DNA of 64,000 nt from Bradyrhizobium sp. CB1650 (GTDB lineage: Bacteria > Pseudomonadota > Alphaproteobacteria > Rhizobiales > Xanthobacteraceae): assembly GCF_029761915.1 (NCBI RefSeq), contig NZ_CP121695.1, forward strand, positions 3,191,501 to 3,255,500, written 5' to 3'. Under the pieces are notes generated by a model that worked only from the letters and a program-made list of their open reading frames with translations, had not been told where the DNA came from and did not search any database. Below, one piece after another: positions 42,571-51,280 of this stretch (position 1 is the first letter of the stretch; every line of letters begins with the position of its first letter). The position numbers and the translations under genes were made by a program.

Positions 42571-43395
42571 ATGAGCACCGTCACGACCAAAGATGGCGTC
42601 GAGATCTTTTACAAGGATTGGGGCAAGGGACAGCCGATCGTCTTCAGTCACGGCTGGCCGCTATCGGCGGACGACTGGGACGCGCAACTGCTCTTCTTCC
42701 TCAGCAAGGGTTATCGCGTCATCGCTCACGACCGGCGCGGCCATGGCCGCTCCTCCCAGGTCGGCGACGGTCACGACATGGACCACTACGCGGACGACCT
42801 CGCGGCGGTCACAGGTCAGCTCGAACTGCAGAACGCGATCCATGTCGGTCATTCGACGGGCGGCGGCGAAGTGGTGCGCTACCTCGCGCGTCACGGCGAG
42901 AACCGCGTCGCCAAGGCAGCCATCATCAGCGCAGTGCCGCCGCTGATGGTGAGGACCGACGCCAATCCGGGCGGCCTTCCCAAGGAAGTGTTCGACGACT
43001 TCCAGGCGCAGCTCGCCACGAACCGCTCGGAGTTTTACCGCGCCGTGGCGGCGGGACCTTTCTACAACTACAACCGACCGGGCGCGAAGCCCTCGGAGGC
43101 GATCATCCAGAACTGGTGGCGCCAGGGCATGATGGGCGGCGCCAAGGCCCACTACGACGGCATCGTTGCATTCTCGCAGACCGATTTCACCGCCGACCTG
43201 GGGAAGATCACCATCCCGGTACTGGTGATGCACAGCGAGGACGATCAGATCGTTCCTTACGCCGATGCCGGACCGCTGTCCGCCAGGCTTCTGAAGAACG
43301 GCACGCTCAAGACGTACAAGGGCTTCCCTCACGGCATGCCGACCACGCAAGCACAGACCATCAACGCCGATCTTCTCGCGTTTATCGAGAGCTGA
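42571..43395 (+). CDS. Alpha/beta hydrolase (non-haem chloroperoxidase/esterase type)
   Basis: A 274-residue protein close in layout to bacterial arylesterases and cofactor-free haloperoxidases. TTKDGVEIFYKDWGKGQPIVFSHGWPLSADDW opens it; HDRRGHGRSS follows; the nucleophile Ser is in GHSTGGGEVVRYLARHG; the acid is in MHSEDDQIVPY and the His in GFPHGMPTTQ. It probably hydrolyses esters. It has no signal peptide, so it is cytosolic. It is followed after 7 bases by an exported metallo-hydrolase gene, so both form an operon likely driven from the LysR promoter. Confidence 0.92.
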   Translation: MSTVTTKDGVEIFYKDWGKGQPIVFSHGWPLSADDWDAQLLFFLSKGYRVIAHDRRGHGRSSQVGDGHDMDHYADDLAAVTGQLELQNAIHVGHSTGGGEVVRYLARHGENRVAKAAIISAVPPLMVRTDANPGGLPKEVFDDFQAQLATNRSEFYRAVAAGPFYNYNRPGAKPSEAIIQNWWRQGMMGGAKAHYDGIVAFSQTDFTADLGKITIPVLVMHSEDDQIVPYADAGPLSARLLKNGTLKTYKGFPHGMPTTQAQTINADLLAFIES

Positions 43396-43402
43396 GGCCG
43401 CT

Positions 43403-44371
43403 ATGATCTCGAGACAACATTCCATATCGCGGCGCGGCTTCTGTCTGTGCTGCATCGGAGGCGCGGCCTCCGCAGCCGCGGGAGCCTGGCTGACGCCGCG
43501 ACAGGCCTTCGCTGAGGCGCGCGGCATCGTAAGCCTCATCAAGGACAGCGCCGCCTCGGCGCCGATCGTCACGCACAAGCTGCGCGGCAGCATCTGTGCG
43601 CTCGAAGGCTCCGGCGGGACCGTAGCCGTGCTGACGGGTCCCGATGGCAAGGTGCTGATCGACGCCGGCATCGCCGTCTCCCGCCCGCAAATGACGAAGG
43701 CCCTTGCTGAACTCGGCGCCGAGCCGATCACGCACCTGATCAACACCCATTGGCATTTCGACCATACCGACGGCAACGCCTGGCTCAACGCCGCCGGCGC
43801 GAAGATCATCGCCCAGGACAACACGCGCAAATACCTGTCCCAGGTGCAGCGCGTGGAGGAATGGGACTACAATTTCCTCGCGCTGCCGCCGGCTGGACTT
43901 CCGACCGAAACGTTCGCCGACGAGCGCAGCCTCAAGCTCAATGGCTCGACGATCGCCCTCAAATACTACGGTCCCGCGCATACCGACAGCGACATCTCCG
44001 TGACGTTTCCCGAAGCGAATGTCGCGCATCTAGCCGATACGTTCTGGAACGGCATCTATCCATTCATCGACTACTCCACCGGCGGCAGCATCGACGGGAT
44101 GATCGCAGCCTCCGATGCCAATCTCGCGGCGACCAACGAGGAGACCATCATCATCGCCGGCCACGGCAAGGCGCTCGGCACGAGGGCCGAACTCCGCGAA
44201 TTCCGCGACATGCTGGCGGGCATCCGCGACAACGTAGCCGCACTCAAGAAGCAGGGGCGCTCGCGCGACGAGACGGTCGCGGCCAAACCGACAGCCGCCT
44301 TCGACGCCAAATTCGGCGACTTCGTCATCGATCCCGCCTTCTTCACCCGACTGGTCTACGAAGGCGTGTGA
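43403..44371 (+). CDS. Tat-exported metallo-beta-lactamase-fold hydrolase
   Basis: A 322-residue protein. The N-terminus SISRRGFCLCCIGGAASAAAGAW is a twin-arginine-type signal. The metal-binding motif is THWHFDHTDGN, with further ligands in YYGPAHTDSDISV and AGHGKALG. It belongs to the MBL superfamily of hydrolases in the periplasm; substrate unknown. CLCC within the signal is unusual and could include a lipobox-like Cys. It sits between the hydrolase (7 bases) and an SDR gene (88 bases). Confidence 0.88.
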   Translation: MISRQHSISRRGFCLCCIGGAASAAAGAWLTPRQAFAEARGIVSLIKDSAASAPIVTHKLRGSICALEGSGGTVAVLTGPDGKVLIDAGIAVSRPQMTKALAELGAEPITHLINTHWHFDHTDGNAWLNAAGAKIIAQDNTRKYLSQVQRVEEWDYNFLALPPAGLPTETFADERSLKLNGSTIALKYYGPAHTDSDISVTFPEANVAHLADTFWNGIYPFIDYSTGGSIDGMIAASDANLAATNEETIIIAGHGKALGTRAELREFRDMLAGIRDNVAALKKQGRSRDETVAAKPTAAFDAKFGDFVIDPAFFTRLVYEGV

Positions 44372-44459
44372 CCGCAAGCTACATCGGGTTCACCAATCAC
44401 TCCGAAATCGGAGGTCGCGAGGTTGGACAGCGGGAAATCAACCGCTTTGAGGAAAACAC

Positions 44460-45209
44460 ATGGATCGATTGTCAGGGAAGATCGCACTGATTACCGGAGG
44501 TAGCAGCGGCATCGGGTTAGAAACTGCCAAGCTGTTCGCGAAGGAAGGTGCGTTTGTCTTCATTACAGGAAGGCGGCAGGCAGAACTCGAGAAAGCTGTC
44601 GCAGCGATCGGATCGAACGCCAAGGGCATCAGGGGCGATATTGCTAATCTCGGCGACCTTGATCGCCTCTTCGAGGAGATCAAGGAGGTCAAAGGACGCT
44701 TGGACATTCTCTTCGCAAATGCTGGCCTCGGCGAATTCGCCCCTTTGGGAACGATAACCGAGGCCCACTTCGACAAGACTTTTGGCGTTAACGTGCGTGG
44801 AACCCTGTTCACCGTACAGAAGGCCCTGCCCCTCATGGGCGAGGGATCTGCGATCGTGCTGAACGCTTCGATCGCGGCCATAAAGGGAACTCCGGCGTTC
44901 AGCGTGTACGCAGCGACCAAGGCCGCGATCAGGTCGTTTGCACGCGGCTGGAGCGTCGATCTGAGAGATAGGAAAATTCGCGTAAACGTCGTGAGCCCAG
45001 GTACGGTGCCCACGCCGGCCTATGACGGTTTTGGCATGACCGAAGACCAGATGGCTGGCTTCTTGAAAGGTCACAGCGATGTAGCACCGGTTGGAAGGGT
45101 AGGGCTGCCGAGCGAGATCGCCGAGGCAGTTCTATTCCTGGCATCCGACAAGAGCTCCTTCGTGAATGGTGCCGAACTGTTCGTTGACGGTGGCTTCGCA
45201 CAGGTCTGA
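44460..45209 (+). CDS. Short-chain dehydrogenase/reductase (SDR)
   Basis: A 249-residue classical SDR. The cofactor motif is TGGSSGIGLETAKLFAKEGA, followed by GDIANLGDLDRLF, NAG at FANAGLGEFAPLG, the catalytic Ser in LNASIAAIKG, YxxxK in YAATKAAIRSF, and a C-terminal SPGTVPTPAYDG region. It should reduce or oxidise a small ketone or alcohol with NAD(P). It probably belongs to the unit with the two upstream hydrolases. Confidence 0.92.
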   Translation: MDRLSGKIALITGGSSGIGLETAKLFAKEGAFVFITGRRQAELEKAVAAIGSNAKGIRGDIANLGDLDRLFEEIKEVKGRLDILFANAGLGEFAPLGTITEAHFDKTFGVNVRGTLFTVQKALPLMGEGSAIVLNASIAAIKGTPAFSVYAATKAAIRSFARGWSVDLRDRKIRVNVVSPGTVPTPAYDGFGMTEDQMAGFLKGHSDVAPVGRVGLPSEIAEAVLFLASDKSSFVNGAELFVDGGFAQV

Positions 45210-45247
45210 CCTCTTCAAGCAGGTTCCAAGCTGTCCGATGCAATAAA

Positions 45248-45446
45248 CTTCGCCGACGACTCCCAGGGCGTGCCGCTCGCGATGCTGCAGGACCTCGTCC
45301 GCTACTGGCAAGCCGACTACGACTGGCGAAAGATCGAAGGCCGGCTGAATGCCAGGCCGCACTTCAAGACCGAGTTCGACGGCCTCGAGATCCACTTCAT
45401 TCACGTCCGATCGAACCATGAAAACGCGCTGCCGATGACGTCATAG
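45248..45446 (+). pseudogene. Epoxide hydrolase, N-terminal fragment
   Basis: The frame reads DDSQGVPLAMLQDLVRYWQADYDWRKIEGRLNARPHFKTEFDGLEIHFIHVRSNHENALPM and stops at 45446. This is the cap-adjacent N-terminal EHN domain of epoxide hydrolases. The alpha/beta hydrolase core with the catalytic Asp is gone and no start codon is present. Confidence 0.8.
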
Positions 45447-45551
45447 TAATGCACCGGATTGCCTCGGTCGATGTCTCAGTTGAATCGTTCGCGACTGGTC
45501 GAGTCGGCCGCCGGCAGTCTGATGTTCGCTCCGGTTCGTAGGCGAAAGGCA

Positions 45552-46451
45552 TCAGTCATAGAAAGCCGGTAGCAGCTTCAGCGTGTCTGATTGCGCCTTG
45601 TCATGATTGATGAATAGCTTTGCATGATATGTAGCCATCATCCGCCTGATCTTGTCCATTGAGGCGATTGACGCGGCTTTGTCCGTATTCAGTGATGGCA
45701 CTATGTTTTTCTCGAAATTGTCTTCGAGATGGACAACGTCGCCAGACAGGATGATGAAGCCCGAATCCTTCAGATGAACCAGCAAGGATTGGCTGCCGGG
45801 TGTGTGTCCCGGTGTCGAAACCAGCGTGACGCTACCGTCGCCGAACAGATCCGTATCGCCGTCGATGAGTTGCAGGCGTTTTGGCGTGCCCATCAGTTTG
45901 CGTGCGAGCGCCTTCAATTGATTCACGTTCTCGTTTTCTCCATCCGGAGAGTAGATCCAACTATGTTCGACGCGCTGCATCACAATCATTGAATCCGGGA
46001 ACAAACTGACATTGCCTATGTGGTCGCCGTGAGTATGAGACAGCACGACATAAGTGATATCATGTACTTTAAGCCCGATCTCCGTGAGCTGCCCTGATAT
46101 TGTCTTGTCGACGTGGTAGACAATCAGTTTCGGCAGGGTTGACCAGCCGTTGGGGTCGTTCAAAGCAGATTGAGGAACACCTGTATCCCAGAGCACCCAT
46201 TCGTTTCCCCGCTTTATCAGCCAGCAAGTGGACGAGAATTGGATACTCTTTCCGACGTTTTCTCCGGGGGTCCATATTGACTCGTCGTTGGCAAGAGAGT
46301 GGCCACAATCGATCCGATACAGTCGTTCGGCGAAACCAGCCTTTGCCGGATCGGGCAGCTTCTCGCCGGCCGCAGCCCGCGCGCCACCCACTGAGAACGA
46401 AAACGCGATCATGATTGATATGATTGCCGTTCTTGCGTGCTTGATCATCAC
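45552..46451 (-). CDS. Secreted lactonase-like metallo-beta-lactamase-fold protein
   Basis: A 299-residue protein with a signal peptide (ARTAIISIMIAFSFSVGGARAAAG). LYRIDCGHSL, SSTCWLIKRGNEWVLWDTGVP, the metal motif SHTHGDHIGN, TPGHTPGSQSLLVHL and LSGDVVHLEDNF match the N-acyl homoserine lactonase-like branch of the MBL superfamily. It would hydrolyse a lactone or ester in the periplasm; quorum quenching is a reasonable but untested idea. It is transcribed alone, towards the SDR gene. Confidence 0.85.
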   Translation of the reverse strand: MMIKHARTAIISIMIAFSFSVGGARAAAGEKLPDPAKAGFAERLYRIDCGHSLANDESIWTPGENVGKSIQFSSTCWLIKRGNEWVLWDTGVPQSALNDPNGWSTLPKLIVYHVDKTISGQLTEIGLKVHDITYVVLSHTHGDHIGNVSLFPDSMIVMQRVEHSWIYSPDGENENVNQLKALARKLMGTPKRLQLIDGDTDLFGDGSVTLVSTPGHTPGSQSLLVHLKDSGFIILSGDVVHLEDNFEKNIVPSLNTDKAASIASMDKIRRMMATYHAKLFINHDKAQSDTLKLLPAFYD

Positions 46452-46816
46452 TTTCCTCCGCGCGGTGCTCTAACCGGTCACGACGCAATCGCCGCGTTGC
46501 GGCGTGCTCTGATCACGCTAACAAAGGAAAGCTGGAAAGATATCAGACCTCAGGGTTCGTTCTCTAACACCTCTGGACTATCCCGGTGCGACGGTGAGTT
46601 GGCGGCAGACCAACTTGGCGTGATTAGCATCGCCGAGCGCGTTAATGGGTGAACGTTCAGCGCGCCGAACCGACCGTCCGACCAGTCGCCGCTCATACGG
46701 AGATATGACCAGCTCCACGCCTAGGTTCGATGGTCGGCTGCGCAGCGGGCCAATACAACCGTGAGCACGGATGGAAGCGGACGCGGCGTTCCGGGAAATT
46801 CAAGGGGAGTTGAGTT
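46452..46816. other. Intergenic region with divergent promoters
   Basis: This holds promoters for the lactonase-like and cupin genes. No open frame here looks coding. AAGGGGAGTTGAGTT lies just before the cupin ATG at 46817. Confidence 0.45.
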
Positions 46817-47230
46817 ATGGTGATCCGGAAGAGGCTGGTTCTGAGCGCGATTGGAGTCTCGGCAATTGCGCTCGCTGCCGTGGCCGATGAGGCACAGAAA
46901 GGTTCACTCAAGAGAGCGACGTTGCAAACAGGCGAGTTTCCGCCGGGCTACGAGACGGTGATGATCATTGCTCAAATGGCGCCCGGGAAATGTTCGGGCT
47001 GGCATACTCATCCAGGACTTGAAAGTTCGTACTTCCTGGAGGGAGAGGTTCTCATCCATTTCGCCGGTGAGCCGGATCAGGTTGTGAAAGCGGGGCAACC
47101 TGTGCTCATCGCACCCGGACTTCCACACAACGACTGCAATGTCAGCGGTAAGCCGTTCAGGGCTTTGGCCCACTATATTGTTGAAAAGGGCAAGCCGCTG
47201 GCATCGCCCGTTTCCGCTCCAGCGCCGTGA
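46817..47230 (+). CDS. Secreted cupin-domain protein
   Basis: A 137-residue protein with a signal peptide (MVIRKRLVLSAIGVSAIALAAVA). The single cupin has motif 1 GKCSGWHTHPGLESSYFLEGEVLIHFAGEP with two His and Glu, and motif 2 PVLIAPGLPHNDCNVSG with the last His. It probably binds a metal in the periplasm; reaction unknown. It lies 97 bases upstream of the dehydrogenase subunit genes and may share their transcript. Confidence 0.88.
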   Translation: MVIRKRLVLSAIGVSAIALAAVADEAQKGSLKRATLQTGEFPPGYETVMIIAQMAPGKCSGWHTHPGLESSYFLEGEVLIHFAGEPDQVVKAGQPVLIAPGLPHNDCNVSGKPFRALAHYIVEKGKPLASPVSAPAP

Positions 47231-47327
47231 TTTCCGGCGAATTGTGGATGCTTCGAATGTCGATGTTGTCCTGCCAGCAGCGGACGCGATTTGAAGCACA
47301 GACTTCCGGTGGGATAGGGCACCACGT

Positions 47328-48077
47328 ATGAATCGTATGATCTGTTCGCAACCGTCCCGTCGCTTCTTGTTGAGCTCCGCGGCCGCATTCTTCTTCGTTG
47401 GGACAACCTTGGCACGTGCGCGCACAGTAGCCGGCGGTCTGCCCTGGGAGGCGGGAACGGCGACGCCTCCGGTCGCGGTGCTTCCAGGACCCTGGAAGTT
47501 TTTCACTGCGGACGAAGCAGCGGTGATCGAAGCCGCAGTTGATCGTCTGATCCCTCCGGACAATCGCGGACCCGGCGGCAGAGACGCCGGATGCGCCGTG
47601 TTCATCGACCGCCAACTCGCAGGTCCCTACGGCCGGTCCGAGGGTCGTTATACGAGGCCGCCTTTCGTGCCTAGCGCAGCTACGCAGGGTTATCAGCTCC
47701 CAGACTCTCCCGCAGCCCGCTATCGCATGGGCTTGAAAGCGCTGGCTGATTACATCAAGAGCAACTTTGCCGGAAAGACCTTTGGCGATCTCGCGCCGAA
47801 CGAACAGGACGTCGTGCTCAAAGGGTTCGAGTCGGGATCGGTCGCATTGAAGGACGTCAAGAGCGCGGAGTTTTTCGCGCTGCTGCTTGCGAACACGCAG
47901 GAAGGTTTCTTTGCTGATCCGATCTACGGTGGCAACCGCGACATGACAGGTTGGAGGCTGATCGGATTTCCGGGTGCGCGTTACGATTACCGCGATTGGG
48001 TCGAGCGTCACAACGAGCCCTATCTGTTGCCTCCCGTCGGCATCATGGGTCGCTCCGACTGGACGGTGGAGGAATAG
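47328..48077 (+). CDS. Gluconate 2-dehydrogenase subunit 3-like, Tat-exported
   Basis: A 249-residue protein with a twin-arginine signal (SQPSRRFLLSSAAAFFFVG). WKFFTADEAAVIEAAVDRLIPPD, GGRDAGCAVFIDRQLAGPYG and YGGNRDMTGWRLIGFPGARYDYRDWVERHNEPY match the small (gamma) subunit of membrane-bound FAD dehydrogenases for gluconate and related sugars. It escorts the large subunit across the membrane. The large-subunit gene follows after two bases but is truncated, so this subunit may be orphaned. Confidence 0.9.
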   Translation: MNRMICSQPSRRFLLSSAAAFFFVGTTLARARTVAGGLPWEAGTATPPVAVLPGPWKFFTADEAAVIEAAVDRLIPPDNRGPGGRDAGCAVFIDRQLAGPYGRSEGRYTRPPFVPSAATQGYQLPDSPAARYRMGLKALADYIKSNFAGKTFGDLAPNEQDVVLKGFESGSVALKDVKSAEFFALLLANTQEGFFADPIYGGNRDMTGWRLIGFPGARYDYRDWVERHNEPYLLPPVGIMGRSDWTVEE

Positions 48078-48079
48078 CG

Positions 48080-49132
48080 ATGGCTCGCAAACTCCTGGCC
48101 AAGGATGTCGTAGTCATCGGGCTCGGATGGACGGGCTCGATCCTCGCCTACGAACTCGCCAAAGCCGGGCTGACCGTCGTTGCGATCGAACGTGGTCCCT
48201 GGCGCGATACCGCGAGCGATTTTCCACCTGCCTACGCGCAGGACGAGCTTCGCTATGCGGTTCGGCTGGATCTGTTTTTACGTCCCCAACAACAGACGAT
48301 GACGTTTCGCAACAACGCGCGCCAGACCGCCATGCCGATCCGGAGCTTCTCTGGCTTCCTTCCGGGCAACGGTGTCGGCGGCGCAGGGGTACATTGGAAC
48401 GGACAGACCTGGCGCTTCTTGCCGAGCGACTTCGAGCTACGCAGTCATCTCGAAGGGCGCTACGGCAGGGGCGCTTTGCCGGCAGACATGACGATCCAGG
48501 ATTGGCCCGTCAACTATGATGAGCTGGAGCCTTATTACGACCGCTTCGAAAAACTCTGTGGCACTTCAGGCAAGGCGGGCAATATCCACGGACAAAGGCA
48601 GCCGGGTGGCAACCCATTCGAGGGGTGGCGCTCGTCGGAATATCCGACGCCGCCACTGAAGCAGGGATTGGGAGCGACGCTCTTCGCCGAAGCGGCGCGC
48701 AAAACCGGCCATTCTCCATTTCCACAGCGGGCCTCCGATCTTAGCGAAGCATATGTCAATCCGCTCGGTGTGAAGCTCGGACAGTGCACCTATTGCGGCT
48801 TCTGCGAGCGGTTCGGTTGCGGCAATTATGCCAAATCGAGCCCGCAAACCTGCGTCTTGCCCGCGTTGTTGCGATTTCCCAATTTCAGCGCCCAAACCGA
48901 AGCCGAGGTCACGAAAATCAATCTCGACTCGGCCGGTAAGCGCGCGACGGGCGTAACCTATGTAGACGCCTCGGGCGAAGAGTTGACTCAAGGCATCGCG
49001 AGAGGTCGCGGCTCAACTCAAATGTTGCGCGGATCTGCAGATCGCGCTTACAGCCTTGCGTGCGAGCTCCTTCAGCTCTCCGCGGCGACCCCCGGCGCGA
49101 GCCCGGATGGCGATGCTGTGCATTGTCGCTGA
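48080..49132 (+). pseudogene. GMC-type FAD dehydrogenase large subunit, 3' truncated
   Basis: It begins properly with MARKLLAKDVVVIGLGWTGSILAYELAKAGLTVVAIERG and has FLPGNGVGGAGVHWNGQTWRFLPSDF, GQCTYCGFCERFGCG and PALLRFPNFSAQTEAEV. The match to the family ends near 48990 (YVDASGEEL). The frame then runs 130 bases backwards through the TetR gene end (49013). About 240 C-terminal residues, including the active-site His, and the cytochrome c subunit are missing. A deletion joined this operon to the TetR/efflux locus. Confidence 0.88.
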
Positions 49133-49654
49133 CGCGAGGATCGCAAGCGCGGCGGGATCGGCATCGGACTTCAGCTCACCTTTCTCTTGTGCGGACTGGA
49201 ACCGAGCTTCGAAATAGGCATCGATCATATGAAGTCCCTTCGCGATGTTGCTTCGGATCGCGGGATCTTCGGTGGCTTCGACCACCGCAGTCCCAATCAC
49301 AAAGCATCCGCGCGCGCTTCCTTTACCGGAAAAATAGATGGACAGCGCCGCGTCGTAGGCAAGCATTAAAGCCTCGTCCAACGGGCGATCACCCGTTAGA
49401 GCATCCCGTGCAGCAGCCAAACTGATCTCCCAGTAATGCGAAAGGGCTTCCAGATAGATCGCACGTTTGTTGCCAAATGCCGCGTAAAGACTGGGCGGAT
49501 TCATGCCAGTTGCAGCAGCAATACTATCAAGAGAAGTGCCGGAATAACCGGTCCGCCAGAACTCGTCCGTCGCTTGCTTAAGCGCGGTTTGTACGTCGTA
49601 CGAGCGGGGGCGCCCTCTCCGGGTCTGTCCCGACATACTCTTCTTTCTGGGCAT
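49013..49654 (-). CDS. TetR-family regulator, intact
   Basis: A 213-residue protein. Helix-turn-helix region: RRGRPRSYDVQTALKQATDEFWRTGYSGTSLDSIAAATGMNPPSLYAAFGNKRAIYLEALSHYW. The ligand part has DALTGDRPLDEALMLAYDAALSIYFSGKGSARGCFVIGTAVVEATEDPAIR. It is a close paralogue of the broken gene at 60158-60792. Its promoter region holds two TTGTA-N8-TACAA-type sites, so autoregulation is likely. It may also act on the second locus. Confidence 0.92.
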   Translation of the reverse strand: MPRKKSMSGQTRRGRPRSYDVQTALKQATDEFWRTGYSGTSLDSIAAATGMNPPSLYAAFGNKRAIYLEALSHYWEISLAAARDALTGDRPLDEALMLAYDAALSIYFSGKGSARGCFVIGTAVVEATEDPAIRSNIAKGLHMIDAYFEARFQSAQEKGELKSDADPAALAILASATMHSIAIRARAGGRRGELKELARKAVSAICRSAQHLS

Positions 49655-49688
49655 GTCTCAAGCCATTCGCTGTTGCGTGTTCCTATAA

Positions 49689-49768
49689 TTGTATAGATCG
49701 TTACAAAAAACAAGACCGGACATCTTGCGCGCACGCTCGGGGTACAATAATTGTCAGAATCGTTACAA
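49689..49768. promoter_or_regulatory. Two predicted TetR operators
   Basis: TTGTATAGATCGTTACAA (49689-49706) is a perfect TTGTA-N8-TACAA palindrome, and TTGTCAGAATCGTTACAA (49751-49768) differs at one arm base. They start 62 bases apart and lie between the TetR gene and a truncated downstream reading frame. The same pair occurs at 60824-60904. Confidence 0.68.
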
Positions 49769-49787
49769 AAATAGTGGAGCAAATTTT

Positions 49788-49871
49788 ATGCAGTCCGAAT
49801 TGTCGTCGGCCGCACCCGAATTGCCAAGATCTAGAGTGCCGGAGCCGCTGGGAGGAATGAACAAAGCCTGA
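49788..49871 (+). pseudogene. Truncated leader peptide of a lost gene behind TetR operators
   Basis: From the ATG at 49788 the frame gives 27 residues (MQSELSSAAPELPRSRVPE, then PLGGMNKA) and stops. It sits exactly where the HlyD-type efflux gene lies behind the matching operators at 60922, and the low-complexity N-terminus resembles the start of such proteins. Probably the remains of an efflux gene. Confidence 0.45.
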
Positions 49872-49988
49872 TCTGCGCCCAGAGCGGTGGCGCAATGTCA
49901 GAGGATGGCCCCCTAACACTAGCGTCGGCGCAAGAAGTTGGGGCCTCAACCTCCCTGTAGGCATGGCCCTCTTGCGGTGGTGGATAGA

Positions 49989-50633
49989 ATGATTACTTCA
50001 AGTCTGAAGGCGCTTTTCTCGGTGGGAATATTGCTTGCGGCGATTGAGAGGAGCGACGCCGAGATGCGGATAACAGATGATCCCGGGGGGCGAATTGGAA
50101 CGTATGTTGCCCGCTACGAGCATCTCCGAGATGTGGGCGAGAGCGTCGTCATCGACGGCTATTGCGCGTCGGCTTGCACGATAGTTCTCGGTGTAATTCC
50201 TCACGACAGAGTGTGCGTGACCTCTCGCGCCGAGCTTCTGTTTCACTCCGCATTTGACCTCGGCGCTGACGGACGCAGGTTGATGAACGTTGAAGCAACG
50301 AGAGATCTCTATTTCAAGTACCCCCTTGAGATCCGAAGTTGGATCGACCAGCACGGTGGGCTGACGCAACACGCAATCGTGTTGCGGGGGCATAAGCTTG
50401 CTTCGATGTACCAGCGATGCGGAGTATACCGCGATCTTCCTAATCCTGCTGTCAGTCAATATTTTCCTAGGCGCTGGACCGTAGCTCCGGCGAAGGGGAG
50501 GTCCTCCGCCGAGCAGAGCTGGCTCTCGCCGTGGCTTTCCTCAGGGGTGAGGCGTCTAGGAGTCGAGCGTGGTGCGGCGTCATTGCGGAGTAAAACGCGA
50601 GGTGTTGATCGGTTTGCGAATCGCAAAAGGTAA
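49989..50633 (+). CDS. Exported ClpP/crotonase-fold-like protein
   Basis: A 214-residue protein from MITSSLKALFSVGILLAAIERSDA, a signal-peptide-like start. RIGTYVARYEHLRDVGESVVIDGYCASACTIVLGVIPHDRVCVTSRAELLFHSAFDL resembles COG3904-type periplasmic proteins with a ClpP-like fold, where SACT lies at the turn that carries the nucleophile in ClpP. The last 70 residues are basic and without pattern, so the natural stop may be lost. Function unknown. Confidence 0.62.
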   Translation: MITSSLKALFSVGILLAAIERSDAEMRITDDPGGRIGTYVARYEHLRDVGESVVIDGYCASACTIVLGVIPHDRVCVTSRAELLFHSAFDLGADGRRLMNVEATRDLYFKYPLEIRSWIDQHGGLTQHAIVLRGHKLASMYQRCGVYRDLPNPAVSQYFPRRWTVAPAKGRSSAEQSWLSPWLSSGVRRLGVERGAASLRSKTRGVDRFANRKR

Positions 50634-50639
50634 TTCGTT

Positions 50640-50828
50640 CAATGACCGGATGCTTGTCTCCCGATCCGGTGGACGAATGCCACCGGTTGGCGAAATCACT
50701 GAAAAGACCGACGAGGACTCCCGGTCAAACCGACGTCTGATTGAACTTATCGACTCGCCAGCCTGCCAGCGATCCCAGATTTCAGAGCGCTGAACCGCAG
50801 AATAATAGATCCGATGTCGATGCTTCAT
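50640..50828 (-). pseudogene. IS30-type transposase, N-terminal fragment
   Basis: From MKHRHRIYYSAVQRSEIWDRWQAGESISSIRRRFDRESSSVFSVISPTGGIRPPD, the start of an IS30-family transposase of another lineage than 22303-23676. The match ends after PPD, near 50665, and all catalytic parts are missing. Confidence 0.75.
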
Positions 50829-50942
50829 GTCCACACTCTGTCTTTGCTGAAAGATTAGAGTGCTCGCTGACCGGTTGAACTCTCCCCTGAAAGCGACCTG
50901 ACTGTTGCGCGCACACGAAATGACGCTAAGGCCAGAGCCGCC

Positions 50943-51050
50943 CTATGCAGCGGTAGCGGTCGACCAATTGGCGGTGACACCAATAACATCGAACGCAGCA
51001 TCAATCGTGGCGTGATTACTGGTGACGACGGGCACACCGAAGCGCTGCAT
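50943..51050 (-). pseudogene. Possible Asp/Glu racemase-family C-terminal fragment
   Basis: The frame reads MQRFGVPVVTSNHATIDAAFDVIGVTANWSTATAA and stops at 50943. GVPVVTSNxAT is the C-terminal motif of maleate isomerase/arylmalonate decarboxylase-type proteins. Nothing upstream continues it, so it is a remnant. The short length limits certainty. Confidence 0.45.
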
Positions 51051-51280
51051 CAAAAGCGGTCAGTAAACTGACTCCAGCAGTGCAGAGCTGCAAGGGTAAA
51101 CCTCGCGACCTCCGCGTTCGGCTCGCAGGTAGAAGGCAAAGGTCGGAGACGGGCTCGCCCTTGCCCCGGGCGGGTCCGCTTAACGAGGAGTGGAGGAATC
51201 GAGAAGGCATGCGTTTGTCTTTTCCCTGTGAGGTTGAGGATCATCTCAAGGCCGCGCCCGCATGGACAAGCGATGTGGAC

